From assembly GCA_051879015.1 (NCBI GenBank), contig JBJELF010000001.1:39322-103321 (forward strand): a DNA stretch of 64,000 bases. Reading direction: 5' to 3'. Made by a program: the position numbers and the translations under genes. A model generated the notes under the pieces. The model did not search any database and was not told the DNA's origin. It was given only the letters and a program-made list of their open reading frames with translations. Positions 25,177-32,773 of the stretch are shown here, piece by piece; position 1 is the stretch's first letter; each line of letters begins with the position of its first letter. This DNA is from JBJELF01 sp051879015 (GTDB taxonomy: Bacteria > Bacillota > Clostridia > Lachnospirales > Lachnospiraceae).

Positions 25177-25467
25177 TTGAAAACCTTTCAAAAACCTCTG
25201 ACCGCCCAAGAAGAAGCACTTTATTTAGGGCGTCTAAGAATGGGGGACAAAGAAGCCAGGGATATTTTGATTGAGAGAAACCTGCGATTGGTAGCTCATA
25301 TCGTCAAAAAATATAGTATGGCGGAGAAAGAGACAGAAGAACTGCTATCCATCGGCACGATTGGTTTAATTAAAGGTGTGAACACATTTAATCCGGAGAA
25401 AGGCAATCGTCTGGCAACTTACTGTGCAAAATGTGTAGAAAATGCTATCCTCTCACAGATGCGTTAA
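25177..25467 (+). CDS. sigK: Sporulation sigma factor K, 5' part (interrupted gene)
   Basis: N-terminal 88 codons of the late mother-cell sigma factor, followed by 8 codons read from inserted DNA to a stop. Region 2 is intact: EARDILIERNLRLVAHIVKKY and LLSIGTIGLIKGVNTFNPEK, then LATYCAKCVEN where similarity stops. Residues after the junction (AILSQMR) are not sigma-like. The start is TTG 25177, 7 nt after GGAGGGG. The protein starts directly with FQKPLT, so no long inhibitory pro-sequence is seen. The remaining 119 codons lie at 32321-32680, in frame, after a 6.88-kb element. Regions 3 and 4 are missing here, so this piece alone cannot work as a full sigma factor. Confidence 0.93.
   Translation: MKTFQKPLTAQEEALYLGRLRMGDKEARDILIERNLRLVAHIVKKYSMAEKETEELLSIGTIGLIKGVNTFNPEKGNRLATYCAKCVENAILSQMR
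25440..25452 (+). repeat. Left element junction (attL core and inner arm)
   Basis: The core AAATG (25440-25444) is followed by GCTATCCTC, read from the G at 25444. The inner arm is the exact reverse complement of GAGGATAGC next to the right core. Confidence 0.85.
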
Positions 25468-25691
25468 AATAGTAAAATACTTTTATTTATTGTAGGCTCT
25501 TCAGATAGAACCTATAATTGTGGCAGCTTTGGTAGCTGTTGCTATCCTGTTGATTTTATTATTCTGATTGTTGATTTCTACTAGAGAGAAAAAGAATACT
25601 AAAAAGTGATTTCTGTAAAACTGAAAAATAATAGGATTGATTATAATCAAGAATATCTGTATTCTGGCGTTGATTTCACAAATTTTAAGAA

Positions 25692-25749
25692 AATGCCACA
25701 GCTGTTTCTCGAAAGGGGGTAACGGCTGTGGCATTGCTTTCGAGAAACA
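25692..25749 (+). repeat. Interleaved perfect inverted repeats (A-B-A'-B')
   Basis: A is AATGCCACAGC (25692-25702) and A' is GCTGTGGCATT (25725-25735). B is TGTTTCTCGAAAG (25703-25715) and B' is CTTTCGAGAAACA (25737-25749). Both pairs are perfect (11 and 13 bp) and interlocked, so the RNA could form either hairpin or a pseudoknot. T-rich sequence follows B'. Confidence 0.8.
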
Positions 25750-25810
25750 ATCTAATTTTTTATATCTTAAGCTGTTCGAAAGCTCAAAAGGCATTTTGTC
25801 CCCAAAACCA

Positions 25811-25819
25811 TGATATAAT
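25811..25819 (+). promoter_or_regulatory. Extended -10 promoter of the recombinase
   Basis: TGATATAAT matches the extended -10 TGnTATAAT. No good -35 is seen at 17 bp. It lies about 49 nt before the recombinase start. Confidence 0.55.
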
Positions 25820-25867
25820 AGTATAAAGCATATTACATGATGTTGGGTTAATAGGGAGGATACAAAG

Positions 25868-27574
25868 ATGCAAAAACATGATGACCGTATTGCAATCTAT
25901 TCCCGTAAATCAAAATTTACTGGAAAAGGTGAAAGTATCGGCAATCAGGTAGAACTTTGTAAAGAGTATATTCGTACACATTATAGTGATGAAGCTGTTG
26001 AAGATATTATGATTTATGAAGATGAAGGTTTTTCCGGCGGCAATTTGAATCGACCAGATTTTAAAAGAATGATGGATGATGCCAAGAAACGTAAATTTAA
26101 GGCTATCATTGTCTATCGTCTTGACCGTATCAGCCGTAACATCAGTGACTTTGCGGGACTGATTGAAGAATTATCCCGTCTGGAGATTGCGTTTGTTTCT
26201 ATTAAAGAGCAGTTCGATACTGGTACGCCTATGGGGCGAGCTATGATGTATATTGCTTCTGTTTTTTCGCAGTTGGAGCGTGAAACCATTGCCGAGCGTA
26301 TCCGTGACAATATGCATGAGTTAGCAAAGTCTGGGCGATGGCTTGGAGGTACAACTCCGACTGGTTATACTTCAGAGTCAGTTGAGAGTGTGACTGTAGA
26401 TGGCAAAGCCAAGAAATCCTGTAAACTGAAGTTAATACCAGAAGAAGCGGATATTGTAAAGATAATCTATAATTTATATATTGAAACGGATTCTCAGACA
26501 ATCACAGAATCGGAATTAATAAAAAGGGGGATTAAAACCAAGAATGGTAGATATTTTACTCGTTTTTCAATTAAAGCGATTTTACAAAATCCTGTTTATG
26601 TAATTGCTGATCAAGATGCATACGATTATTTTGTCAAAATGAACGTAGATCTGTTTTCAGATAAAGAAGCCTTTGATGGTATACATGGTATTTTAGCTTA
26701 TAATCGTACCGATCAGGAAAAAGGAAGAACAACTGTGTGGCGTCCAGCTAATGAATGGATTGTATCGGTCGGTCAGCACCCTGGTATTATTCCGGGTAAG
26801 ATATGGATTACTGTGCAGGAATCCTTAGAGCGCAATAAGTTAAAATCCTATCATAAACCTCGCAGCAATGAAGCCTTACTTACTGGTTTGCTTTATTGCA
26901 GTTGTGGAAGTCGCATGTATCCGAAGCTGAGTAGGAGCAAGACCGATGATGGGAAGCCCATCTACACCTATGTGTGTAAGATGAAAGAACGCAGCCAACG
27001 CAGCATTTGTAATGGAAAAAATGCCAATGGCAACATGATGGATAGGGCAATCATTGAGCACATTAAAATGTTGGAGAATGATAAAGAAAACTTTATTGAC
27101 CAGTTGGAGCAGAGGCGTAAATTTTATATTGGAAATTGTGTGGATTATGAAGAACGCCTTGCTGCATTGCGTCAGGAAAAAGCAAGTACAGAGAAAAAAA
27201 TAGAAGGTTTGGTTGATTCGCTTATTGAGCTAGGTGACAGCACAGCCAAAGGTTATGTGGCAAAGCGTATCGAACAGCTGAATCAGGAATGTCAGAATAT
27301 AGACTCACGTATTCAGCAACTGCAAGGGTTAACTTCCCAGCACGCACTGAGCGACATGGAATTTGATGTGATACGTCAGCTGCTGTCTGTATTCAAATCC
27401 AGCATGAATGAAGTGACTATCGAGCAGAAGCGAGCGATGATCCGTACCATTGTTCGTAAAGTGGTCTGGGATGGAGTTAATGCTCATGTGATTCTATTTG
27501 GTGTATCTGATGAAGAGTGTGATGATCTGAAACAGTTTTTCAATGTGGATTATGAAGATGATGAGAGAGGATAA
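25868..27574 (+). CDS. Large serine recombinase of the sigK element
   Basis: Likely catalyses excision and insertion of this element at sigK, like SpoIVCA in B. subtilis. The 568-aa product has an N-terminal resolvase domain with the catalytic serine in YSRKS (S15) and the EDEGFSGGNLNRPDFKRM and YRLDRISRN motifs. A recombinase domain follows, then a zinc ribbon (YCSCGSRM at about 343, further Cys in YVCK and SICNG), a coiled coil at about 415-500, and a C-terminal tail. GGAGG precedes the ATG. It is the first gene of the element, in the same orientation as sigK. It appears intact, which supports a still functional element. Confidence 0.93.
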   Translation: MQKHDDRIAIYSRKSKFTGKGESIGNQVELCKEYIRTHYSDEAVEDIMIYEDEGFSGGNLNRPDFKRMMDDAKKRKFKAIIVYRLDRISRNISDFAGLIEELSRLEIAFVSIKEQFDTGTPMGRAMMYIASVFSQLERETIAERIRDNMHELAKSGRWLGGTTPTGYTSESVESVTVDGKAKKSCKLKLIPEEADIVKIIYNLYIETDSQTITESELIKRGIKTKNGRYFTRFSIKAILQNPVYVIADQDAYDYFVKMNVDLFSDKEAFDGIHGILAYNRTDQEKGRTTVWRPANEWIVSVGQHPGIIPGKIWITVQESLERNKLKSYHKPRSNEALLTGLLYCSCGSRMYPKLSRSKTDDGKPIYTYVCKMKERSQRSICNGKNANGNMMDRAIIEHIKMLENDKENFIDQLEQRRKFYIGNCVDYEERLAALRQEKASTEKKIEGLVDSLIELGDSTAKGYVAKRIEQLNQECQNIDSRIQQLQGLTSQHALSDMEFDVIRQLLSVFKSSMNEVTIEQKRAMIRTIVRKVVWDGVNAHVILFGVSDEECDDLKQFFNVDYEDDERG

Positions 27575-27637
27575 TGACTGCATGGGAGGAAGAAATCTTC
27601 TCAGGGCGTCAAAAACTCTTTCGCACATATTCAAATT

Positions 27638-27862
27638 TTACTGAGTTTGTTCATCTGTGTTCTCAGTGAGCTTTGTTTTGATTACAGCATCCAGCAGTTG
27701 TATTTTTTGATTAGGAGGACAATTTAATTTTTGAATATATCGATTAACTATGTCTGCATGAACACTGGATACTCGTTTTTTCAGCTCATGGTTCCCTTTT
27801 TCAGTTTTGGGATAATGGACAATCACATAGATTGGAGCATTTTTTTTGCTGATATCACGCAC
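27638..27862 (-). CDS. Small protein of 74 aa, unknown
   Basis: Reverse-strand gene between recombinase and MarR. The translation (PIYVIVHYPKTEKGNHELKK, then RVSSVHADIVNRYIQKLNC and QKIQLLDAVIKTKL) has a beta-type start and an amphipathic helical rest, unlike a chance frame. It recalls small accessory proteins of conjugative elements in gut Firmicutes, but I cannot name a family. AGGGAGG lies immediately before the GTG used here, a spacing too short for comfort. Given its place beside a large serine recombinase, a recombination directionality factor is one possibility, purely as inference. Confidence 0.5.
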   Translation of the reverse strand: MRDISKKNAPIYVIVHYPKTEKGNHELKKRVSSVHADIVNRYIQKLNCPPNQKIQLLDAVIKTKLTENTDEQTQ

Positions 27863-28019
27863 CTCCCTTGCATTTCAGTCTATGAGATAGAAGTTGTCCG
27901 CTATTACTACATCAGCGAATCAAAGTACAACACAAAAAAGAGTATGAGTAATCAATAATCATAGATGTTAGTTTGTTACAAAAAATTATCTGTGGTTCAT
28001 TTTATTTTGTTCACTTCTA

Positions 28020-28048
28020 TTGACAAAATTTCACAGAGGGATTATAAT
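28020..28048 (+). promoter_or_regulatory. Consensus promoter of the MarR-ABC operon
   Basis: Perfect TTGACA (28020-28025), 17-bp spacer, perfect TATAAT (28043-28048). Such a strong promoter fits control by a repressor. Confidence 0.9.
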
Positions 28049-28049
28049 A

Positions 28050-28063
28050 TGTAGCGTGCTACA
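28050..28063 (+). promoter_or_regulatory. Operator 1, likely MarR site
   Basis: TGTAGCGTGCTACA is a perfect 14-bp palindrome right after the -10 box. A near copy lies before the ABC genes at 28543. Confidence 0.75.
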
Positions 28064-28082
28064 ATTAAAAGAGAGGTATCTT

Positions 28083-28502
28083 ATGGAGCCAAAAGGAATT
28101 GGTTATTTAATTAAAGTCATTAACGACAAACTGAAGGTCAAAGCAGACGCTGACTTGAAAAGTCAAAATCTGACACTTTCCCAGAGCCGTGTTTTGGCAT
28201 TCCTAGACAGCCAGGGGGGACAGGCAACCCAGAAAGAAATTGAAGATTTTCTGGAAGTGAGTCATCCTACGGTAGTGGGCATTGTTTCCAGGATGGAACA
28301 GAACGGATTTTTGATCAGCTGGTTCGATCCAGATAATCGCCGCAATAAAATTGTGCAGCTGACCGAAAACGCCCGCTCTATTGGGGCATGGATGAGCAGT
28401 ACGATTTCCAAACAGGAGCAAGCAATGGTTCAGGGAATGTCTCCTGAGCAAGTTCTTCAATTGGAAAAACTGTTAATGACAATCTACAATAATCTAGATT
28501 AA
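28083..28502 (+). CDS. MarR family transcriptional regulator
   Basis: A 139-aa winged-helix repressor. TLSQSRVLAFLDSQGGQATQ leads into the recognition region EDFLEVSHPTVVGIVSRMEQNGF, and the wing is SWFDPDNRRNKIVQLT, all typical of MarR. Start choice: ATG 28083, 6 nt after AGAGAGG; the longer frame from TTG 28020 begins in the promoter and is not real. It lies just upstream of two ABC exporter genes and between two matching palindromes. The likely picture is a ligand-responsive repressor controlling itself and the exporter. Confidence 0.92.
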   Translation: MEPKGIGYLIKVINDKLKVKADADLKSQNLTLSQSRVLAFLDSQGGQATQKEIEDFLEVSHPTVVGIVSRMEQNGFLISWFDPDNRRNKIVQLTENARSIGAWMSSTISKQEQAMVQGMSPEQVLQLEKLLMTIYNNLD

Positions 28503-28503
28503 G

Positions 28504-28530
28504 CAAAATGCCGCTTATGTCGGCATTTTG
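28504..28530 (+). terminator. Hairpin between MarR and ABC genes
   Basis: CAAAATGCCG pairs with CGGCATTTTG (10 bp) around CTTATGT. Only TTTG follows, so it may be a leaky terminator or a processing hairpin. Confidence 0.55.
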
Positions 28531-28542
28531 TTTGATACAAAA

Positions 28543-28556
28543 TGTAGCACGCTATA
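28543..28556 (+). promoter_or_regulatory. Operator 2, near copy before the ABC genes
   Basis: TGTAGCACGCTATA matches the reverse complement of operator 1 except at one outer base (GCTATA for GCTACA). Confidence 0.6.
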
Positions 28557-28579
28557 TAAAAAGAAAGGAATAAGTGTCT

Positions 28580-30340
28580 ATGATCAAAACGCTTGCACGG
28601 AGCCTGCGACAGTACAAAAAAGGCTCCCTTCTAACGATGCTCCTGTCTATTCTGGAGGTTCTGTTTGATATCTTAATACCATTGTGTATGTCAAATTTGA
28701 TTGACTTTGGTGTGGAACAAGGCAGCATGGCTGCTGTGTGGAAGTATGGAGTTATCCTTGCGGTATGTGCTATGCTTCAATTAACTACCGGTGTCCTGTC
28801 TGCTAAACTTTGTGCGAGGACCTCTGCAGGTTTTGCAGCAAACCTGCGTGAAGATATGTATGCCAATGTGCAGACTTTTTCATTTGCTAATATTGATAAA
28901 TTTTCCACGGCATCTATTATCACCCGTCTCACTACAGATGTGACCAACATTCAGAATGCTTACCAGATGTTGATTCGTATGGCTATTCGAGGGCCTGTCA
29001 TGATGCTGTTTGCGGTAATTGTTTCTTTTAGGATTCACAAAGAAATTTCTTTGATTTTTTTGATTATTATTCCTATTATGGCAGCTTTGCTGTTGCTGAT
29101 TATCACTAAGGTAAATCCAATTTTTAAGAGAGTATTCCAGACTTATGATAGCCTAAACAATGTAGTACAAGAAAATGTCAGAGGTATCCGTGTTGTAAAG
29201 TCTTTTAATCAGGAAAAGGGAGAAATCGAAAAATTCAAGGGAATTTCTCAAAAAATTTCGGAAGGATATACCAAGGGAGAAAAACTGCTTGCATTCAATT
29301 CTCCCATTATGCAATTTTTTATGTATGCCTGCATGATTTTAATTTCCTGGCTTGGTGCCAAGGCGATTATTGCTAGTGGCAATAATCCTGAAGTAGGTTT
29401 GACTACTGGTAATTTGACCGCTTTGATTAACTATGCGTCTCAGATTCTTATTAGCCTGATGATGCTTAGCATGGTCTTTGCCATGATGACGATTGCGATT
29501 TCCTCTGCACAGCGTGTAGCTGAGGTGCTGAACGAAAAAACGGACATTGCCAATCCTCAAAATCCCGTAATGGAAGTTAAGAATGGCGATATTGATTTCA
29601 ACAATGTCAGCTTTGTCTATGCATCTAAAGCTGATAAAAAGGTACTTGATCAAATTAATCTTCATTTTAAGTCTGGACAGACTATAGGAATCTTAGGAGG
29701 TACCGGTTCCTCCAAATCCAGTCTGGTGCAGCTGATTCCCCGACTGTATGATGTAACAGAAGGCTCTTTGGCTGTAGGTGGTGTAGATGTGCGAAAATAT
29801 GATCTGAACACGCTTCGTGATTCCGTTGCTATGGTTTTGCAGAAAAATGAATTGTTTTCTGGTAGCATTGCCGAAAACCTTCGTTGGGGCAACAAAGACG
29901 CTACGGACGAAGAAATTCGCTATGCTTGTCATTTGGCTTGTGCTGATGAATTTATTCAGACCTTCCCAGATGATTATGACACTCATATTGAGCAGGGTGG
30001 TACTAACGTATCCGGAGGTCAGAAACAACGTCTTTGTATTGCACGTGCTCTTTTGAAAAAGCCTAAGGTATTGATTCTGGATGATTCTACCAGTGCTGTC
30101 GATACAAAAACAGATGCGATCATACAAAAATCGTTTGCGGAATATATACCAGAAACGACAAAGATTATTATTGCACAGCGTGTCAGCTCTGTACAGCATG
30201 CAGAACAGATTGTTGTGTTGGATGATGGTAAAGTAATTGCTGTTGGCAAACATGATGAATTACTGAAAACCTGCAATATTTATCGAGAAGTTTACGAATC
30301 CCAGCAGAAAGGAGATAAAGGTAATGACGAAAAGAAATAA
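28580..30340 (+). CDS. ABC exporter subunit 1 (degenerate ATPase site)
   Basis: One half of a heterodimeric type IV ABC exporter, probably for drugs or other amphipathic compounds. The 586-aa product has six membrane segments (about 1-300) and a nucleotide-binding domain with Walker A GGTGSSKSS, signature NVSGGQKQR and Walker B LILDDSTSAVD. The usual catalytic Glu after Walker B is Asp, as in the non-catalytic partner of BmrC/BmrD-like pairs. ATG 28580 is used; GTG 28574 is also possible. It overlaps the second subunit gene by 17 bases, so the two are made together. MarR control and location inside the sigK element are notable. Confidence 0.92.
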   Translation: MIKTLARSLRQYKKGSLLTMLLSILEVLFDILIPLCMSNLIDFGVEQGSMAAVWKYGVILAVCAMLQLTTGVLSAKLCARTSAGFAANLREDMYANVQTFSFANIDKFSTASIITRLTTDVTNIQNAYQMLIRMAIRGPVMMLFAVIVSFRIHKEISLIFLIIIPIMAALLLLIITKVNPIFKRVFQTYDSLNNVVQENVRGIRVVKSFNQEKGEIEKFKGISQKISEGYTKGEKLLAFNSPIMQFFMYACMILISWLGAKAIIASGNNPEVGLTTGNLTALINYASQILISLMMLSMVFAMMTIAISSAQRVAEVLNEKTDIANPQNPVMEVKNGDIDFNNVSFVYASKADKKVLDQINLHFKSGQTIGILGGTGSSKSSLVQLIPRLYDVTEGSLAVGGVDVRKYDLNTLRDSVAMVLQKNELFSGSIAENLRWGNKDATDEEIRYACHLACADEFIQTFPDDYDTHIEQGGTNVSGGQKQRLCIARALLKKPKVLILDDSTSAVDTKTDAIIQKSFAEYIPETTKIIIAQRVSSVQHAEQIVVLDDGKVIAVGKHDELLKTCNIYREVYESQQKGDKGNDEKK

Positions 30341-32237
30341 CAAAGAAATGCCTGCCCAGCATTTTGATATAAAGTCTCTCACAAGACTGATGACCTATAT
30401 GAAAGAATATAGAGTATGTATGGTTGTTGTAGTAGTCTGTATTTTACTTAGTGCTGTTGCAAGCGCAGCCTCTTCTTTGTTCCTGCAAACATTAATTGAT
30501 GATTATATTGTACCGTTGTTGGCTATGGATAGTCCTGTGTTTAACGGTCTGATTCATGCACTCATTACCATTGGTTTTATTTATCTCATTGGTATCCTCT
30601 CTACGTTGACCTATAATCGTCTGATGGTTACAATTGCTCAGGGTACTCTGAAGAAGATTCGTGACGAAATGTTCACAAAGATGCAGTGGTTACCGATTCG
30701 ATATTTTGATACTCATACTCATGGCGAGACGATGAGTTTGTACACCAATGATACGGATACTTTGCGTCAGATGATTGCTCAATCTATGGCTCAGTTGATT
30801 TCTTCCATTTTCACGGTTGTAGTTGTTTTTATCTGTATGTTGTATGTCAGTATCCCGCTGTCTATTGTAGCTGTGATTGGTGTTGTTATCAACATGAAGC
30901 TGGCAGCCGGTACTTTAAAGAAAATTAGTATTAACTTCATGCAGCAACAGAAATCTCTTGCTGAACTGAATGGTTTTGTGGAGGAAATGGTCAATGGCCA
31001 GAAAGTTATTAAGGTTTTCTGCCATGAAGAGATTGCTAAGAAACAGTTAACAGAGAAAAACAAAGCTTGGGAAGAAGCTTCTTCCAATGCAAATGGGAAT
31101 GCTAACGCCATTATGCCGATGCTCTGTGGCTTGGATTATTTGCTATATGTATTTGTATCGATTCTTGGCGCATGGATGGCTATTTCTGAGATTACGAATC
31201 TTGGCTTGACGGGAACAAATGTTCTGACTTTGGGTGCAATTGCGTCTTTCCTGACTTTGATTCGTAGTTTTACAAATCCTATCTCTCAGATTTCCAATCA
31301 GCTTAATTCCATTATTACCGCTTTGGCTGGTGCCTCTCGAATTTTCGCTTTTATGGATGAGCAACCAGAGATGGATGATGGCTATGTAACTTTGGTCAAT
31401 GCAAAGATTGACGAAACTGGAAATATCATAGAATGCAAAGAACGCACTGGACAATGGGCATGGAAGCATCCTCATCACGATGGTACATTGACGTATACGA
31501 GATTAAAAGGCGACATTACGATGTATGATGTGGATTTTGGCTATGTACCTGAAAAAACGGTGCTCCATAATATTACTCTGTATGCGAATCATGGTCAAAA
31601 GATTGCTTTTGTTGGTGCTACCGGAGCAGGAAAAACGACTATTACTAATTTGATAAACCGTTTCTATGATATTGCGGATGGTAAAATCCGTTATGATGGT
31701 ATTAATATTAATAAAATAAAAAAAGCTGATTTGCGCCGCAGTTTAGGAGTTGTTTTACAGGATGTAAATCTGTTTACTGGTACAGTTATGGAAAATATTC
31801 GTTATGGTAATCCGAATGCGACGGATGAAGAATGTATCGCTGCAGCTAAGCTGGCTAATGCAGACGGTTTTATTCGGATGCTTCCTCAGGGGTATGACAC
31901 TATTCTTAAGGGTGATGGAAGTGGTTTGAGTCAGGGTCAACGACAGTTAATTTCTATTGCCCGTGCTGCGGTGTCCAATCCACCGGTTATGATTTTGGAC
32001 GAAGCTACATCGTCAATCGATACCCGTACCGAAGCATTAGTACAAGATGGCATGGATAAACTGATGCATGGACGTACTGTATTTGTCATTGCGCACCGCT
32101 TGTCCACGGTACGTAATTCCGATTGTATTATGGTACTTGATCATGGTAAAATCATCGAGCGTGGCAGCCATGATAGTTTGATTGCGGAAAAAGGTACCTA
32201 TTACCAGCTCTACACAGGTGCGTTTGAGTTGGAATAA
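30324..32237 (+). CDS. ABC exporter subunit 2 (canonical ATPase site)
   Basis: Partner of subunit 1. The 637-aa product has six membrane segments and, between them and the ATPase, an inserted stretch (about 335-390, with CKERTGQWAWKHPHHDG) common in this Gram-positive subgroup. The ATPase domain has Walker A GATGAGKTT, a variant signature LSQGQRQ, and Walker B MILDEATSSID with the catalytic Glu. The asymmetric pair thus has one active and one degenerate site. It is the last cargo gene before the right end of the element. Confidence 0.93.
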   Translation: MTKRNNKEMPAQHFDIKSLTRLMTYMKEYRVCMVVVVVCILLSAVASAASSLFLQTLIDDYIVPLLAMDSPVFNGLIHALITIGFIYLIGILSTLTYNRLMVTIAQGTLKKIRDEMFTKMQWLPIRYFDTHTHGETMSLYTNDTDTLRQMIAQSMAQLISSIFTVVVVFICMLYVSIPLSIVAVIGVVINMKLAAGTLKKISINFMQQQKSLAELNGFVEEMVNGQKVIKVFCHEEIAKKQLTEKNKAWEEASSNANGNANAIMPMLCGLDYLLYVFVSILGAWMAISEITNLGLTGTNVLTLGAIASFLTLIRSFTNPISQISNQLNSIITALAGASRIFAFMDEQPEMDDGYVTLVNAKIDETGNIIECKERTGQWAWKHPHHDGTLTYTRLKGDITMYDVDFGYVPEKTVLHNITLYANHGQKIAFVGATGAGKTTITNLINRFYDIADGKIRYDGININKIKKADLRRSLGVVLQDVNLFTGTVMENIRYGNPNATDEECIAAAKLANADGFIRMLPQGYDTILKGDGSGLSQGQRQLISIARAAVSNPPVMILDEATSSIDTRTEALVQDGMDKLMHGRTVFVIAHRLSTVRNSDCIMVLDHGKIIERGSHDSLIAEKGTYYQLYTGAFELE

Positions 32238-32281
32238 TGCAGCGCAGTTCTGTTTTGCATATTGGATGATGAAATTTACTT

Positions 32282-32310
32282 CCCCCAATGCATCAAAAAC
32301 GCATTGGGGG
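32282..32310 (+). repeat. Perfect hairpin at the right end of the element
   Basis: CCCCCAATGC, loop ATCAAAAAC, GCATTGGGGG: 10 perfect pairs, ending one base before the right att arm. No T-run follows. Confidence 0.65.
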
Positions 32311-32324
32311 GAGGATAGCAAATG
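32311..32324 (+). repeat. Right element junction (inner arm and attR core)
   Basis: GAGGATAGC (32311-32319) followed by AAATG (32320-32324). Joined with the left end it would give GAGGATAGC-AAAT-GCTATCCTC, a perfect palindrome expected of an attP for a serine recombinase. Confidence 0.85.
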
Positions 32325-32680
32325 AACTTTTAATGCTGCTTCGCTCAGAAAAAAAGCGAAATAGAGAGGTATCTATCTATGAGCCAGTAGGAGTGGATAA
32401 GGAAGGCAATGCTGTGACATTTATGGATGTCATAGAAAATGGAGAAAAAGAAATTCCTGAAATAATTTTGGAGAATGAGGAGATTAAGCGGATGTATGAC
32501 GCCTATTTGAGTTGTCTGGATGAGCGAGAGCAGATCGTGTTAAAATATCGATACGGTCTGTTTGGATTGAAGGAGCATACCCAAAAGGAGATTGCTCATT
32601 CACTCGGAATTTCCCGTTCTTATATCAGCCGCATTGAAAAAAGTGCGTTGGAAAAGATGAAGATAAAAATGGAAAATTAG
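32321..32680 (+). CDS. sigK: Sporulation sigma factor K, 3' part (interrupted gene)
   Basis: C-terminal 119 codons of sigma-K, open from the att core. ELLMLLRSEKKRNREVSIYEPVG continues region 2.4/3, then come DKEGNAVTFMDVIENG, region 4 YLSCLDEREQIVLKYRYGL and the helix-turn-helix TQKEIAHSLGISRSYISRIEKSAL. The Met at 32288 that opens this frame lies in element DNA and has no ribosome site, so this part should not be made until the element is removed. After excision it joins the 88 codons at 25177-25440. Confidence 0.93.
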   Translation, partial: NELLMLLRSEKKRNREVSIYEPVGVDKEGNAVTFMDVIENGEKEIPEIILENEEIKRMYDAYLSCLDEREQIVLKYRYGLFGLKEHTQKEIAHSLGISRSYISRIEKSALEKMKIKMEN

Positions 32681-32694
32681 GTGGCGTTCTAAGG

Positions 32695-32733
32695 AAACCT
32701 TCTGATGAATATACTATCATCAGGAGGTTTTTT
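32695..32733 (+). terminator. Terminator after sigK
   Basis: AAACCTTCTGATGA pairs with TCATCAGGAGGTTT (two mismatches or wobbles) and ends in six T. It separates sigK from spoIIIAA. Confidence 0.85.
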
Positions 32734-32773
32734 ACTGTTATTTGCGCTGCCAAAGGCGACATGGAGGATTGGT

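Larger units (their letters stand above)
25468..25867 (+). other. Non-coding left part of the element
   Basis: Four hundred bases between truncated sigK and the recombinase. It holds no convincing gene; a short hydrophobic reading (AALVAVAILLILLF) near 25520 has no start codon. It does contain the interleaved inverted repeats at 25692-25749 and the recombinase promoter at 25811-25819. Confidence 0.7.
25440..32324 (+). mobile_element. Skin-like intervening element inside sigK
   Basis: A 6,880-bp insertion splits sigK. Both ends carry TAG, one variable base, then AAATG (25436-25444 and 32316-32324), in the same codon phase. Excision would join GTA GAA to AAT GAA CTT and give a 207-codon sigma-K with the ENELLM segment conserved in intact sigma-K and sigma-E. 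The element holds a large serine recombinase, a small reverse-strand gene, a MarR regulator and two ABC exporter genes. Known parallels are the skin elements of Bacillus subtilis and Clostridioides difficile, excised in the mother cell by a serine recombinase. Excision here is inferred, not shown. Confidence 0.9.

Noticed and set aside
25501..25794. 97-codon reverse frame before the recombinase
   Set aside because: Low-complexity, no ribosome site, and it runs through the interleaved repeats; likely chance.
32288..32320. ATG 32288 as a genuine start of a separate sigma-like gene
   Set aside because: The start lies in the hairpin at the element end, without a ribosome site; similarity to sigma-K begins only at the att core.
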